The position numbers and the translations under genes were made by a program. Below, in pieces: positions 45,835 to 56,274 of a DNA stretch of 64,000 bases. The stretch lies in the NCBI RefSeq assembly GCF_018129005.1, contig NZ_JAAEDL010000013.1:1-64000 (forward strand), written 5' to 3'. This stretch comes from Neoroseomonas eburnea (GTDB lineage Bacteria; Pseudomonadota; Alphaproteobacteria; Acetobacterales; Acetobacteraceae). The first letter of the stretch is position 1, and each line of letters opens with the position of its first letter. The notes beneath the pieces were generated by a model. The model had not been told where the DNA came from and did no database searches. It worked only from the letters and a program-made list of their open reading frames with translations.

Positions 45835-47349
45835 ATGACGAGCCTGCGCAAGACCTTGCTGCTGACCGCCGCCCTGGCCCTGTTGCCCGCCACCGAAGGC
45901 TGGTCGCAGACGCTGCAGGAGGCGCTGGCCGCAGCCTATTCGAACAACCCGACCCTGCTCGCCGCGCGCGCCCAGCTGCGCGCGGTGGACGAGAACGTGC
46001 CCCAGGCGCTGGCCGGCTGGCGGCCGACCGTGGTGATCGCCGGCTCGGCAGGGTATTCGGATACGAGCCTGCGCAGCCAGCAGACCGTGACGGCCCAGCG
46101 CGACCAGTTCGGCAACCTGCTCAACCCGAGCACCGCGGGCCAGCCCTTTTCGCTCTACACGGATTCCCCGCGCGACACCGCGACCCTCCAGGCGACGGTG
46201 AGCCAGCCGGTCTACCGCGGCGGCCGCACCACGGCCTCAACCCGGCGCGCCGAGAACCAGGTCTATGGCCAGCGCGCACGGCTGCTCGCCACCGAACAGC
46301 AGGTGCTGCTCGATTCCGTCTCGGCCTATGTCGGCGTGATCCGCGACACCGAGGTGGTGCGGCTCAACGCCAACAACGTCGAGGTGCTGAACCGCCAGTT
46401 GCAGGCGACCAACGAGCGCTTCCGAGTCGGCGAGATCACCCGCACCGACGTCGCGCAGGCGGAATCGCGCCTGGCCGGCGCGCGCGCCTCGCTGCAGCAG
46501 GCGGAAGGCAATCTGCAGTCCTCCCGCGCCATCTTCGTCCGGCTGATCGGCATCGAACCCACGCGCGTGCAGGCGCCGCCGCCTCTGGTGCCGCCGGTGC
46601 GTTCCCAGCAGGATGCGGTGCGGATCGCTTCCGACAACAATCCCACCGTCGTCGCCGCCATGTTCGAGGAAGCCGCAGCGCGCGATTTCATCGACGTGCA
46701 GTTTTCCACTCTGCTGCCGCAAGTGTCGGTGAACGCCTCCGCCTTCCGGCTCGACAACCAGAACGCGCGCGGGGCACGGCAGACCGGCGCGCAGGTGACC
46801 GCGAACCTCAACGTGCCGCTCTACCAGGGTGGCGCGGAGCATGCGGCCGTGCGCCAGGCGCGCCAGCAGGCGCAGCAGGCGCGCCAGGCGGTGGCCGATG
46901 CGCGGCGCCTCGCCGCCCAGCAGGCGACCCAGACCTGGGAATCGTTGCGCACGGCCCGCGCCCAGGTGGAAAGCGTCCGCGCGCAGATCCGCGCACAGGA
47001 AATCGCGCTCGACGGCGTGCAGCGAGAGGCGATCGTCGGCAGCCGCACCACGCTCGACGTACTGAACGCCGAACAGGAACTGCTGAATGCCCGCGTCAAC
47101 CTGGTGCAGGCCCTGGCGACGCTGATCAACGCCTCCTACCAGCTCACCGCCTCGATCGGGCGGCTGACGGCGCGCGACCTCGGCCTGCAGGTGCAACTCT
47201 ACGACCCGCAGGCCTACTACAATGCGGTCCGCGACCGCTGGGTGGGCACGGGTGACTACTCCGAGGCCGCTGCGCAGCAGCCGCAGGGCTCGGTGGTGGT
47301 CCAGACGCTGCCTCCCGCCGCGCCGGCACCGGCACGGCGCGGCCCGTGA
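45835..47349 (+). CDS. tolC: TolC-family outer-membrane channel protein
   Basis: A 504-residue outer-membrane efflux protein for type I secretion and multidrug pumps. A Sec signal peptide (LLLTAALALLPATEGWSQ) is followed by the TolC repeat structure: TLQEALAAAYSNNPTLLAARAQLRA in the first half, and NPTVVAAMFEEAAARDFIDVQFS plus long helical GARDxxx-type regions in the second. The start at 45835 puts the signal peptide at the N-terminus; the frame upstream is not signal-like. Its stop overlaps a GTG start of popZ by four bases. Order pcm-tolC-popZ is conserved in alphaproteobacteria. Confidence 0.94.
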   Translation: MTSLRKTLLLTAALALLPATEGWSQTLQEALAAAYSNNPTLLAARAQLRAVDENVPQALAGWRPTVVIAGSAGYSDTSLRSQQTVTAQRDQFGNLLNPSTAGQPFSLYTDSPRDTATLQATVSQPVYRGGRTTASTRRAENQVYGQRARLLATEQQVLLDSVSAYVGVIRDTEVVRLNANNVEVLNRQLQATNERFRVGEITRTDVAQAESRLAGARASLQQAEGNLQSSRAIFVRLIGIEPTRVQAPPPLVPPVRSQQDAVRIASDNNPTVVAAMFEEAAARDFIDVQFSTLLPQVSVNASAFRLDNQNARGARQTGAQVTANLNVPLYQGGAEHAAVRQARQQAQQARQAVADARRLAAQQATQTWESLRTARAQVESVRAQIRAQEIALDGVQREAIVGSRTTLDVLNAEQELLNARVNLVQALATLINASYQLTASIGRLTARDLGLQVQLYDPQAYYNAVRDRWVGTGDYSEAAAQQPQGSVVVQTLPPAAPAPARRGP

Positions 47350-47894
47350 GCGGTACCCCGCAACCTCCGGCCAGCCCTTCCCCAGGATTGGCCAACGATC
47401 AGTCGATGGAGGACATCCTTGCCTCCATCCGGCGTATCCTGAACGAGGACGAGGTCACGTCGGCCCCGACGCCGGGTGGACCGGATGCGGCCCCGGTGGG
47501 GGATGAACCTCTGGTCCTGACGGAGGAGATGATGGTCGCCGCCCCCGACGAACCGGAGCCTCCGGCGGCCGCTCCGGCGGCAGGCCAGCCGCCCCTCCCC
47601 GATGAGGTGCCGGTCTCCGAACCGACGCCCGTCCTGGCCGAGTCGCCAGCGGCCGACGCCCTCCTCGCGCCTGCCGCAGCAGCGGCCGCGACGGCGGCGG
47701 TCGGGCAGTTGCTGCGCGCGGTCAGCAGCGAGCGCGGCGCTGCCGTCACCCGCGGCGGTCCCTCCATCGAGGATGTCGTGCGGGAGGAACTCCGCCCCCT
47801 GCTGAAGGACTGGCTGGACCAGCACCTCCCCGGCATCGTCGAGCGGCTGGTCCGCGCCGAGATCGAGCGGGTGGCCGGACGCGCCCTGTCCTGA
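47346..47894 (+). CDS. popZ: PopZ-like polar organising protein (DUF2497)
   Basis: A 182-residue protein with the DUF2497/PopZ layout: an N-terminal short helix SMEDILASIRRILNEDE (residues 19-35), a Pro/Ala/acid-rich disordered middle (about 40-130), and C-terminal helices SIEDVVREELRPLLKDWLDQHLP...GIVERLVRAEIERVAG that drive oligomerisation. PopZ forms the pole-organising microdomain that anchors ParB-parS and cell-cycle proteins. The GTG start overlaps tolC. In Caulobacter popZ also lies between a tolC homologue and valS, matching this order. Position and domains agree, so I use the name with some caution. Confidence 0.85.
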   Translation: MSGTPQPPASPSPGLANDQSMEDILASIRRILNEDEVTSAPTPGGPDAAPVGDEPLVLTEEMMVAAPDEPEPPAAAPAAGQPPLPDEVPVSEPTPVLAESPAADALLAPAAAAAATAAVGQLLRAVSSERGAAVTRGGPSIEDVVREELRPLLKDWLDQHLPGIVERLVRAEIERVAGRALS

Positions 47895-47911
47895 CGCGCC
47901 CGCCGCCCGGG

Positions 47912-48880
47912 TCAGTCCGGGCGGATGTTGTTGTCGCGGACCACCCGGCCCCAGATGTCCATCTGGGTGTCGAGGAATGCGCCGAAGGCCTCGGGCGTCG
48001 AGCCGACGATGTCGATGCCGAGCGGGCCCGACAGCCGCGCGCGCACCTCCGGCACGGCCAGCGCCTTGGCGAGCGCGGCATGGAAGCGCGCCAGGATCGG
48101 CGCCGGCGTGCCGGCGCGGCCGATCGCCGCCCACCAGGCGAGGGAATCGATCCCCGGTATGCCGGATTCGGCCACCGTCGGCAGATCCGGAAACAACGGC
48201 GAGCGGCGCCCGCCGGTCTGCGCCAGCGGCCGCAGCGTCTGGCCGACCTGGCCGCCGAGGCCGGCATTGGTCGCCATCGGCATGTCCAGCTCCCCGGCGG
48301 CGGCGGCCGCGCTCATCGGCCCGCCGCCGCGATAGGGCACGTGGACCACGCGGAAATCGCCCTGCTGCTGCATCAGCGACATGGTCAGGTGCGCCAGGCT
48401 GCCATTGCCGATGGAGCCGTAGGTCAGGGTGTCCGGCCGTGCCTTCGCCGCCGCGATCACGTCCTGCAGGTTCCTCCAGGGGCGGGAATTGTGGGTGGTG
48501 ATGAGCATGGGAGAGGTCCCGACCAGCATCACCGGGACCAGGTCCCGCCTGGTGTCGAAGCCGGGGTTGCTGATCAGCGCGGGGTTCACCGCATGGGTGT
48601 CGAACACCATGGCCCAGCTGTTACCGTCGGCCTGGCTGCGCGCCAGGACGGCGGTGCCGATGGCGCCGGAGGCGCCGGGGCGGTTCTCGATCACCACCGG
48701 AACGCCGAGATCCGCCGCGAGATGGGGCTGCAGCAGGCGACAGATGGTGTCCACCGACCCGCCGGGCGGGAAGGGGGCGATGATGCGGATCGGCCCGTTC
48801 GGCCAGGGCGCCTGGGCAAGCGCAGGGCGGGCCAGGGCGGCCGCGGGCAGGGCCAGGAGCGGGCGGCGGAAAAGGGTCAT
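47912..48880 (-). CDS. Tripartite tricarboxylate transporter substrate-binding protein (TctC/Bug family)
   Basis: A 322-residue periplasmic binding protein of the Bug/TctC family, typical of Acetobacteraceae and Burkholderiales, which carry dozens of copies. A signal peptide with two arginines (MTLFRRPLLALPAAALA) ends near AQA. The domain opens with PIRIIAPFPPGGSVDTICRLL and has VVIENRPGASGAIGTAVLA and VPYRGGGPMSAAAAAGELDM. No TctAB membrane genes are next to it, so its partner is unknown. It is reversed with respect to popZ and valS, interrupting their usual adjacency. A G/C hairpin (47902-47923) overlaps its 3' end. Confidence 0.92.
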   Translation of the reverse strand: MTLFRRPLLALPAAALARPALAQAPWPNGPIRIIAPFPPGGSVDTICRLLQPHLAADLGVPVVIENRPGASGAIGTAVLARSQADGNSWAMVFDTHAVNPALISNPGFDTRRDLVPVMLVGTSPMLITTHNSRPWRNLQDVIAAAKARPDTLTYGSIGNGSLAHLTMSLMQQQGDFRVVHVPYRGGGPMSAAAAAGELDMPMATNAGLGGQVGQTLRPLAQTGGRRSPLFPDLPTVAESGIPGIDSLAWWAAIGRAGTPAPILARFHAALAKALAVPEVRARLSGPLGIDIVGSTPEAFGAFLDTQMDIWGRVVRDNNIRPD

Positions 48881-48986
48881 GGACGGTTCCTCCTGCTGCC
48901 GCCGCCATAGCCCGGCACCCGGCGCGCGTCCAACCGGCGCGCAGCGCCCTTGACGCGGGGCGGCGGGCGGGGAAGGGATGCGCCCC

Positions 48987-51686
48987 ATGCTGGACAAGTC
49001 CTTCGACCCCGCCGCGATCGAGCAGCGCCTCTATGAGGTCTGGGAGAAGTCGGGCGCCTTCTCGGCCGACCCCGCTTCGCCCGCCAGGCCCTTCACCATC
49101 ATGATCCCGCCGCCCAACGTCACGGGCAGCCTGCATATCGGGCACGCGCTCGACAACACGCTGCAGGACGTGCTGATCCGCTGGCGCCGGATGCAGGGGC
49201 GCGATGCGCTGTGGCAGCCCGGCACCGACCATGCCGGCATCGCCACCCAGATGGTGGTCGAAAGGCTTCTGGCGCAGCAGGGCAATGCCGATCGCCGCGC
49301 CATGGGGCGGGAGGCCTTCGTCGAGCGCGTCTGGCAGTGGAAGGCGGAATCCGGCGGCACCATCACGCGGCAGTTGCGGCGCCTCGGCGCCTCGCTGGAC
49401 TGGCCGCGCGAGCGCTTCACCATGGATGCGGGCCTGTCCGAGGCGGTGCGCGAAGTCTTCGTGCGGCTGTATCGCGAGGGCCTGCTCTATCGCGACAAGC
49501 GTCTGGTGAACTGGGACCCGAAGTTCCTGACCGCGATTTCCGACCTGGAAGTCGAGAGCAAGGAGGTGAAGGGCCACCTGTGGCACCTGCGCTATCCCGT
49601 GCAGGGCGAGCCGGGCCGCTTCCTGGTGGTCGCGACAACGCGCCCCGAGACCATGCTGGGCGACACGGCCGTCGCCGTGCACCCCGATGACGACCGCTTC
49701 CGCGACCTGGTCGGCAAGCGCGTGATCCTGCCGCTGGTGGGGCGCTCCATCCCGGTGGTGGCGGATGAGTATTCCGACCCGGAGAAGGGCTCGGGAGCGG
49801 TGAAGATCACGCCGGCGCACGACTTCAACGATTTCGAGCTCGGCAAGCGGCATGCGCTGCCGATGCCCTCCGTGCTGGATGCCGAAGGGCGGGTGATGCT
49901 GGACGAGATCGCGGCCTCCATGGCGGCGATCGAGGGCGTGTCGGATCCCGGCTTCGTGCGCGGCCTTGCCGGCCGGGACCGCTTCGCGGCGCGCAAGGCG
50001 ATCGTCGCGCGGCTCGAGGAGATGGACCTCGTCGAGAAGATCGAGCCGCACACCCACGCCGTGCCGCATGGCGACCGCTCCGGCGTGCCGATCGAGCCGC
50101 GGCTGACCATGCAGTGGTATGTCGATGCGAAGACGCTGGCGCAGCCGGCGATCCGCGCGGTCGAGACGGGGCAGACCGTGTTCACGCCCAAGCAGTGGGA
50201 GAACACCTTCTTCGCCTGGATGCGCGACATCCAGCCCTGGTGCGTCTCGCGCCAGCTCTGGTGGGGGCATCAGATCCCGGCCTGGTACGCACCGGACGGC
50301 GAGGTCTTCGTCGCGCACAGCGAGGACGAGGCGCGCGCCCTCGCGCGCGGGAAGTTCGGCCGCGACGTGGATCTCACGCGCGACGAGGACGTGCTGGACA
50401 CCTGGTTCAGCAGCGCGCTGTGGCCGTTCAGCACGATCGGCTGGCCGCAGAAGACGCCGGAACTCGCGAAATACTACCCCGGCGACGTCCTGGTGACGGG
50501 CTTCGACATCATCTTCTTCTGGGTCGCCCGGATGATGATGATGGGTATCCACTTCATGGGTGAGACGCCGTTCAAGACGGTGTGCATCCACGGCCTGGTG
50601 CGCGACGAGAAGGGACAGAAGATGTCCAAGTCGCGCGGCAACGTCATGGATCCGCTGGAGCTGATCGACGCGCATGGCGCCGATGCGGTGCGCTTCACGC
50701 TCTGCGCGCTGGCGGGCCCCGGGCGTGACATCAAGCTCGCGAAGCAGCGCATCGAGGGCTACCGCGCCTTCGCGACGAAGATCTGGAACGCGTCGCGCTT
50801 CTGCGAGATGAACGGCATCGGGCCGCGCAAGGACTTCGATCCGTCCTCCGCGAGGCTGCCGCTGTCGCGCTGGATTCTCGATGCTGCGAACGGCGCCGTC
50901 GCGGAAGCCGATGCCGCGCTGGAGGCCTTCCGCTTCGACGACTACGCCGGCGCCTGCTACCGCTTCACCTGGAACACCTTCTGCGATTGGTTCCTGGAAT
51001 TCGCCAAGCCCGTGCTGAACGGGCCGGATGGCGCGGAGAAGGAGGAAGTGAAGGGCGCCGCGCAGCATGTGCTCGGCACCATCCTGAAGCTGTTGCATCC
51101 GGTGATGCCGTTCCTGACGGAGGAACTCTGGTTCCGCATGGGCTATGGGCCGGAAGGTTCGCTGATCCGCACCGTCTGGCCGGAGCCCGTGGCGGTGGAT
51201 GGCGCCGCCGAGGCGCGCGCGGAACTCGATTGGGTGGTGCGGTTGATCTCCGAGATCCGCACGGTGCGGTCGGAGATGAACGTCGCGCCGTCCATCACCG
51301 TGCCGCTGCTGCTGTCCGGGGCATCCGGCGAAAGCCTGGATCGCGCGGCGCGCTGGTCGGACGCCATCAGGCGCCTGGGCCGCGCCACCGAGATCCGCGA
51401 ACTGGCCGGCGAGGCGCCCAGGGGCGCCGTGCAGGCCGTGGTGGGGGAGGCGACGATCATGCTGCCGCTGGCGGATGTGATCGACCTTGGCGCCGAGCGG
51501 GCGCGCCTCGCCAAGGAGCGCGCCCGCATCGCCGGCGAAGCGCAGAAGATCGAGGCCAAGCTCGGCAACGAGACCTTCGTCTCCCGCGCGCCCGAGGAGG
51601 TGGTGGAGGAGAACCGCGAACGCCTGGCCGCCGCGCAGGTGGAGATGGCGCGGCTCGACGCCGCCATGGCGCGCATCGCCGGGTGA
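48987..51686 (+). CDS. valS: Valyl-tRNA synthetase
   Basis: Charges tRNA-Val; an 899-residue class I synthetase. The HIGH motif is in PPNVTGSLHIGHALDN with H50, and KMSKSRGN has its first lysine at K545. A CP1 editing domain lies between (with TTRPETMLGDTAVAVHP), an anticodon-binding region follows, and the C-terminal coiled coil (about residues 835-899) is rich in Arg, Glu and Ala. The start at 48987 (MLDKSFDP) is preferred over ATG 48978 because the GGGAAGGG site is correctly spaced only for the later one. Confidence 0.97.
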   Translation: MLDKSFDPAAIEQRLYEVWEKSGAFSADPASPARPFTIMIPPPNVTGSLHIGHALDNTLQDVLIRWRRMQGRDALWQPGTDHAGIATQMVVERLLAQQGNADRRAMGREAFVERVWQWKAESGGTITRQLRRLGASLDWPRERFTMDAGLSEAVREVFVRLYREGLLYRDKRLVNWDPKFLTAISDLEVESKEVKGHLWHLRYPVQGEPGRFLVVATTRPETMLGDTAVAVHPDDDRFRDLVGKRVILPLVGRSIPVVADEYSDPEKGSGAVKITPAHDFNDFELGKRHALPMPSVLDAEGRVMLDEIAASMAAIEGVSDPGFVRGLAGRDRFAARKAIVARLEEMDLVEKIEPHTHAVPHGDRSGVPIEPRLTMQWYVDAKTLAQPAIRAVETGQTVFTPKQWENTFFAWMRDIQPWCVSRQLWWGHQIPAWYAPDGEVFVAHSEDEARALARGKFGRDVDLTRDEDVLDTWFSSALWPFSTIGWPQKTPELAKYYPGDVLVTGFDIIFFWVARMMMMGIHFMGETPFKTVCIHGLVRDEKGQKMSKSRGNVMDPLELIDAHGADAVRFTLCALAGPGRDIKLAKQRIEGYRAFATKIWNASRFCEMNGIGPRKDFDPSSARLPLSRWILDAANGAVAEADAALEAFRFDDYAGACYRFTWNTFCDWFLEFAKPVLNGPDGAEKEEVKGAAQHVLGTILKLLHPVMPFLTEELWFRMGYGPEGSLIRTVWPEPVAVDGAAEARAELDWVVRLISEIRTVRSEMNVAPSITVPLLLSGASGESLDRAARWSDAIRRLGRATEIRELAGEAPRGAVQAVVGEATIMLPLADVIDLGAERARLAKERARIAGEAQKIEAKLGNETFVSRAPEEVVEENRERLAAAQVEMARLDAAMARIAG

Positions 51687-51899
51687 TATCTTCGGCAGCG
51701 GTAGGCTGAACCGGTTCGTCGCCGTCGCGACCATTGCCGTCGCGACGGTGGCGGGCAGGGACCTGCCGGGGCGCTTCGGACTGGCCGGGGCGGTGGGGCA
51801 GGGGATTGCCGGCCCGGTCGCCATCGATGTCGGGGTCGTGCTTCTGTTGCATGTGGGGGGGAGGCTGTCGGAGGGGCGCCGTCCCTCCAGACCACCCCG

Positions 51900-52096
51900 C
51901 CAAAGGGCAGTGCCCTTTGGACTGCCGGGACTTGGTGCCGCGCGCCGCTGCCATTCCGCGTGTCAGGGCCGCCTTTGTGCAGGACGAGTGCCCGGCGGGT
52001 GCGTGGTGTCCGCCTGCAGGGCGGAATCGAGGTGTCCAAGGGCCCTGAGGCCTTTGGTGGCGAGAGATCGGGAGTGGGGCAAAGCCCCTCTCCGTC
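51900..52096. repeat. Hairpin-rich intergenic element B
   Basis: The 423 bases between valS and the DUF72 gene (51687-52109) hold no convincing gene. A perfect 9-bp hairpin at 51900-51920 (CCAAAGGGC with GCCCTTTGG), a CCAAGGGCC/GGCCTTTGG hairpin near 52038-52060 and a GAGTGGGGC/GCCCCTCTC hairpin near 52072-52093 follow the same order and resemble the first and last two stems of element A (31694-31940), with similar flanking bases. I read A and B as two copies of one family. Confidence 0.55.
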
Positions 52097-52109
52097 ACGG
52101 AGCAGGGCG

Positions 52110-52904
52110 ATGGCGAGGATCCACATCGGCGTCGGCGGCTGGACCTTTCCGCCCTGGCGCGGCGTCTTCTACCCCAAGGGCCTGCCGCAGAAGGACGAGC
52201 TTGCCCATGCCGGGCGGCACCTGACCGGCCTTGAGATCAACGGCACCTACTACCGCCTGCAATCGCCGGAGAGCTTCGCCAAGTGGCATGACGAGGTGCC
52301 GGAAGGCTTCGTCTTCGCGCTGAAGGGCTCGCGCTTCGTCACCAATCGCCGCGTGCTGGCCGAGGCCGGTCCGTCGCTGGAGAAGTTCTTCGCGAGCGGC
52401 CTTTCCGCGCTGAAGGACAAGCTCGGCCCGATCAACTGGCAGCTTGCCGGGACGAAGCAGTTCGATGGCGCGGATATCGACGCCTTCCTGTCCCTGCTGC
52501 CGAGGTCGGTCGATGGGGTGCCGCTGCGCCACGCGATCGAGGCGCGGCACGAGAGCTTCCGGCATCCGGAGTTCGTCGCCATCGCGCGCAATCATGGCGT
52601 GGCGATCGTCGTGGCGGCGGACGGCGAGTATCCGCTCTTCACCGACCTCACCGCGCCTTTCGCCTATCTGCGCATCATGGGCACGACGGCGGCGCATGCC
52701 GCCGGCTATGCGCCGAAGGCACTCGACGCCTGGGCGAAGCGCGCGAAGGCGCTGGCGAAGGGGGAGGGGCTCGAGGACCTCGCCGCGCCCGTGGCGCAAG
52801 CCGCGCCGAAAGCGCCGCGGGATGTCTTCCTCTTCGTCATCAGCGGGGAGAAGGAACGCAACCCGGCGGCCGCCCGGGAACTGATCGCGCGGGTCAAGGG
52901 CTGA
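52110..52904 (+). CDS. DUF72 family protein (YecE-like)
   Basis: A 264-residue TIM-barrel-like protein of the DUF72/YecE family, function unknown. Conserved features are IGVGGWTFPPWRGVFYPKGLPQ at the start, LEINGTYYRLQSPESFAKWHDEVPEGFVFALKGSRF, LPRSVDGVPLRHAIEARHESF and AYLRIMG. Start at 52110 matches the family N-terminus (an Ile-Gly-Val-Gly-Gly-Trp motif directly after the Met region). It is followed after 21 bases by a luciferase-like gene, with which it may be co-transcribed. Confidence 0.92.
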   Translation: MARIHIGVGGWTFPPWRGVFYPKGLPQKDELAHAGRHLTGLEINGTYYRLQSPESFAKWHDEVPEGFVFALKGSRFVTNRRVLAEAGPSLEKFFASGLSALKDKLGPINWQLAGTKQFDGADIDAFLSLLPRSVDGVPLRHAIEARHESFRHPEFVAIARNHGVAIVVAADGEYPLFTDLTAPFAYLRIMGTTAAHAAGYAPKALDAWAKRAKALAKGEGLEDLAAPVAQAAPKAPRDVFLFVISGEKERNPAAARELIARVKG

Positions 52905-52925
52905 CGGCCCGCACCGGCAGCCCAT

Positions 52926-53936
<1,011 letters not shown>

Positions 53937-53984
53937 CGACCGGCCGCCCGATGCCGGTATGGCCACCTTCCCGCCGGTGCGCAC

Positions 53985-54050
53985 TTGACGCACCCCCCAT
54001 CGGCCCTGGATAGCCCGCTGATGCAGGGAAGCCGGCCGGGACCGGCTTCC
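53985..54050 (+). promoter_or_regulatory. Putative ilvD promoter and leader hairpin
   Basis: TTGACG at 53985-53990 and GATAGC at 54009-54014 (18-base spacer) resemble -35 and -10 elements. A 9-bp hairpin (GGAAGCCGG with CCGGCTTCC, 54027-54050) follows in what would be the leader, 23 bases before the GTG start of ilvD. It might be an attenuator or the terminator of the preceding luciferase-like gene; no short leader peptide rich in branched-chain codons is visible. Confidence 0.4.
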
Positions 54051-54072
54051 GAAAAGCCCGAGGAGACCGTCC

Positions 54073-55797
54073 GTGTCCGCAAGTGCCTGGGACAAGTCCA
54101 AGCTGCCGAGCCGCCACACCACCATGGGGCCGGAGCGGGCGCCGCACCGTTCCTACTACTACGCCATGGGGCTGACGGCGGAGGAGATCGCGGCCCCGCT
54201 CGTCGGCGTCGCCTCCTGCTGGAACGAGGCCGCGCCCTGCAACATCGCGCTCTCCCGCCAGGCGCAGGCCGCCAAGAAGGGCGTGAAGGACGCCGGCGCG
54301 ACGCCGCGCGAATTCACCACCATCACGGTGACCGACGGCATCGCCATGGGCCACCAGTCGATGAAGTCCTCCCTGGCCTCGCGCGAGGCCATCGCGGATT
54401 CCATCGAACTCACCATGCGCGGCCATTGCTACGACGCGCTGGTCGGCATCGCCGGCTGCGACAAGTCGCTGCCGGGCGTGATGATGTCCATGCTGCGGCT
54501 GAACGTGCCGAGCGTGTTCATGTATGGCGGCTCGATCATGCCGGGGAAGCACCATGGGCGTGACGTGACCGTGCTCGACGTCTTCGAGGCGGTCGGCCAG
54601 CACGCCGCCGGCAACATGTCGGACGAGGAACTCGACGAGCTCGAACGTCACGCCTGCCCCGGTGCCGGCGCCTGCGGCGGCCAGTTCACCGCCAATACCA
54701 TGGCCTGTGTCAGCGAGATGATCGGCCTCGCTCTGCCCTTTTCAGCCGGCGCGCCGGCGCCGAACGTGGAACGCGACGACTACGCCGTCGCTTCGGGCAA
54801 GGCGGTGGTCGAGCTCATCCGCCGCAACATCCGGCCGCGCGACATCGTGACGCTGGACGCGCTGCACAACGCCGCGGCGATCGTCGGCGCGACCGGCGGT
54901 TCCACCAACGCCGCGCTGCACCTGCCGGCGATGGCGCACGAGGCCGGCATCCGCTTCACCCTGCAGGATGTCGCCGAGATCATGCGCAGGACGCCGCACA
55001 TCGCCGACCTCAAGCCCGGCGGGAAATACGTTGCGGCCGATGTCCACCGCATCGGCGGCGTGCCGGTCATCATCAAGGCGCTGCTCGACGGCGGCTATGT
55101 GAAGGGCGACTGCCTGACGGTCACGGGGAAGACCCTCGCGGAGAACCACCGCGAGGTGATCGTGCCCGCCGGCCAGGACGTGGTGCGCCCGACGATCAGC
55201 CCGATCAGCCCGATCGGCGGCGTCGTCGCCCTGCACGGCAACCTGGCGCCCGAGGGCGCGATCGTGAAGATCGCCGGGATGACGAAGCTGCGCTTCGAAG
55301 GCACCGCATTGTGCTTCGACTGCGAGGAGGACGCCTTCAAGGCCGTCGAGATGCGGGCCTACAAGGCCGGGGACGTCATCATCGTTCGCTACGAAGGGCC
55401 CAAGGGCGGGCCGGGCATGCGGGAGATGCTCTCGACCACCTCGGCGATCTACGGCCAGGGCATGGGCGACAAGGTGGCGTTGATCACCGACGGGCGCTTC
55501 AGCGGCGCCACGCGCGGCTTCTGCATCGGCCATGTCGGCCCGGAGGCGGCGGTCGGCGGGCCGATCGCCCTGCTGCGGAACGGCGATCGCATCGTCATCG
55601 ACGCGGAAGCGGGCACCATCGACATGATCGTGCCGGAGGAGGAGATCGCCCGCCGGCGCGCCGCCTGGACGCCGCGCGGGACGGACTACAATTCCGGAGC
55701 CCTGTGGAAGTATGGCCAGCTCGTCGGGCCGGCCTATCTCGGCGCCGTGACGAACCCCGGCGCGGCCGCCGAGACGCATTGCTACGCGGACCAGTAG
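54073..55797 (+). CDS. ilvD: Dihydroxy-acid dehydratase
   Basis: Dehydrates 2,3-dihydroxy-acids in valine, leucine and isoleucine synthesis. At 574 residues it belongs to the shorter class. Iron-sulfur ligand cysteines are in [10 protein letters not shown] (near residue 50), [10 protein letters not shown] (near 132) and [16 protein letters not shown] (near 200). The C-terminal half has [21 protein letters not shown]. The start is GTG behind AGGAGA at 54061. Sugar-acid dehydratases of the same superfamily are a small possibility, but the motif set fits IlvD best. Confidence 0.94.
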   Translation: MSASAWDKSKLPSRHTTMGPERAPHRSYYYAMGLTAEEIAAPLVGVASCWNEAAPCNIALSRQAQAAKKGVKDAGATPREFTTITVTDGIAMGHQSMKSSLASREAIADSIELTMRGHCYDALVGIAGCDKSLPGVMMSMLRLNVPSVFMYGGSIMPGKHHGRDVTVLDVFEAVGQHAAGNMSDEELDELERHACPGAGACGGQFTANTMACVSEMIGLALPFSAGAPAPNVERDDYAVASGKAVVELIRRNIRPRDIVTLDALHNAAAIVGATGGSTNAALHLPAMAHEAGIRFTLQDVAEIMRRTPHIADLKPGGKYVAADVHRIGGVPVIIKALLDGGYVKGDCLTVTGKTLAENHREVIVPAGQDVVRPTISPISPIGGVVALHGNLAPEGAIVKIAGMTKLRFEGTALCFDCEEDAFKAVEMRAYKAGDVIIVRYEGPKGGPGMREMLSTTSAIYGQGMGDKVALITDGRFSGATRGFCIGHVGPEAAVGGPIALLRNGDRIVIDAEAGTIDMIVPEEEIARRRAAWTPRGTDYNSGALWKYGQLVGPAYLGAVTNPGAAAETHCYADQ

Positions 55798-56028
55798 TGC
55801 TCGTCGCACGCAGGATCGACCTCCGGCCCGCGGAGCCGGGCGCGCGGTCGCGCGACGCGGCGCATGCCGTGAAGCCGAGGGCCGCGCCTGCGGCCGGCCG
55901 GGCGTCCGAGGCGGACGAAGGCGGAACCCCCGTCCGCTTGGCATGATCCGCCACGCCTTTGCCATGCCGGCGATGGCAGAATTCCCGTTCGGCGGGGCGG
56001 CACGCTGCCCCGCCGTCGGGAGGCTGCC

Positions 56029-56259
56029 ATGTTGGGCATGCGTCTGCTGCTTCCATTCTGCGCCGGCCTCGGGCTGGTCGGCTGCATCGCCTATCCCGCG
56101 CCGGTACCCTACGCGGCGGGACCCTACGGGACGGCACCGGTCTATGTTGAGCCGGCGCCACCGCCAGCGCGGGTCTATGTGGCGCCGCCCCCGCGGCGGC
56201 ATTGGGTGCCGCGGCGCTGCGACGCCTGGGGACGCTGCTGGGGCGGCTATTGGCGCTGA
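56029..56259 (+). CDS. Small Pro/Tyr-rich lipoprotein
   Basis: A 76-residue protein. The signal peptide LLLPFCAGLGLVGC ends in a lipobox with the lipidated cysteine near residue 19. The mature part is rich in Pro, Tyr, Ala and Val (YVEPAPPPARVYVAPPPRR) and ends with cysteine-containing Arg/Trp-rich residues (RCDAWGRCWGGYWR). It precedes a second lipoprotein of similar design by 15 bases. The 231 bases before it, after ilvD, show no gene. Function unknown. Confidence 0.7.
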   Translation: MLGMRLLLPFCAGLGLVGCIAYPAPVPYAAGPYGTAPVYVEPAPPPARVYVAPPPRRHWVPRRCDAWGRCWGGYWR

Positions 56260-56274
56260 GCGCGGGAGGGAGCG

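Noticed and set aside
51734..52048. A 104-codon frame after valS
   Set aside because: The product is Cys/Arg/Pro-rich without any domain and coincides with the hairpin-rich element.
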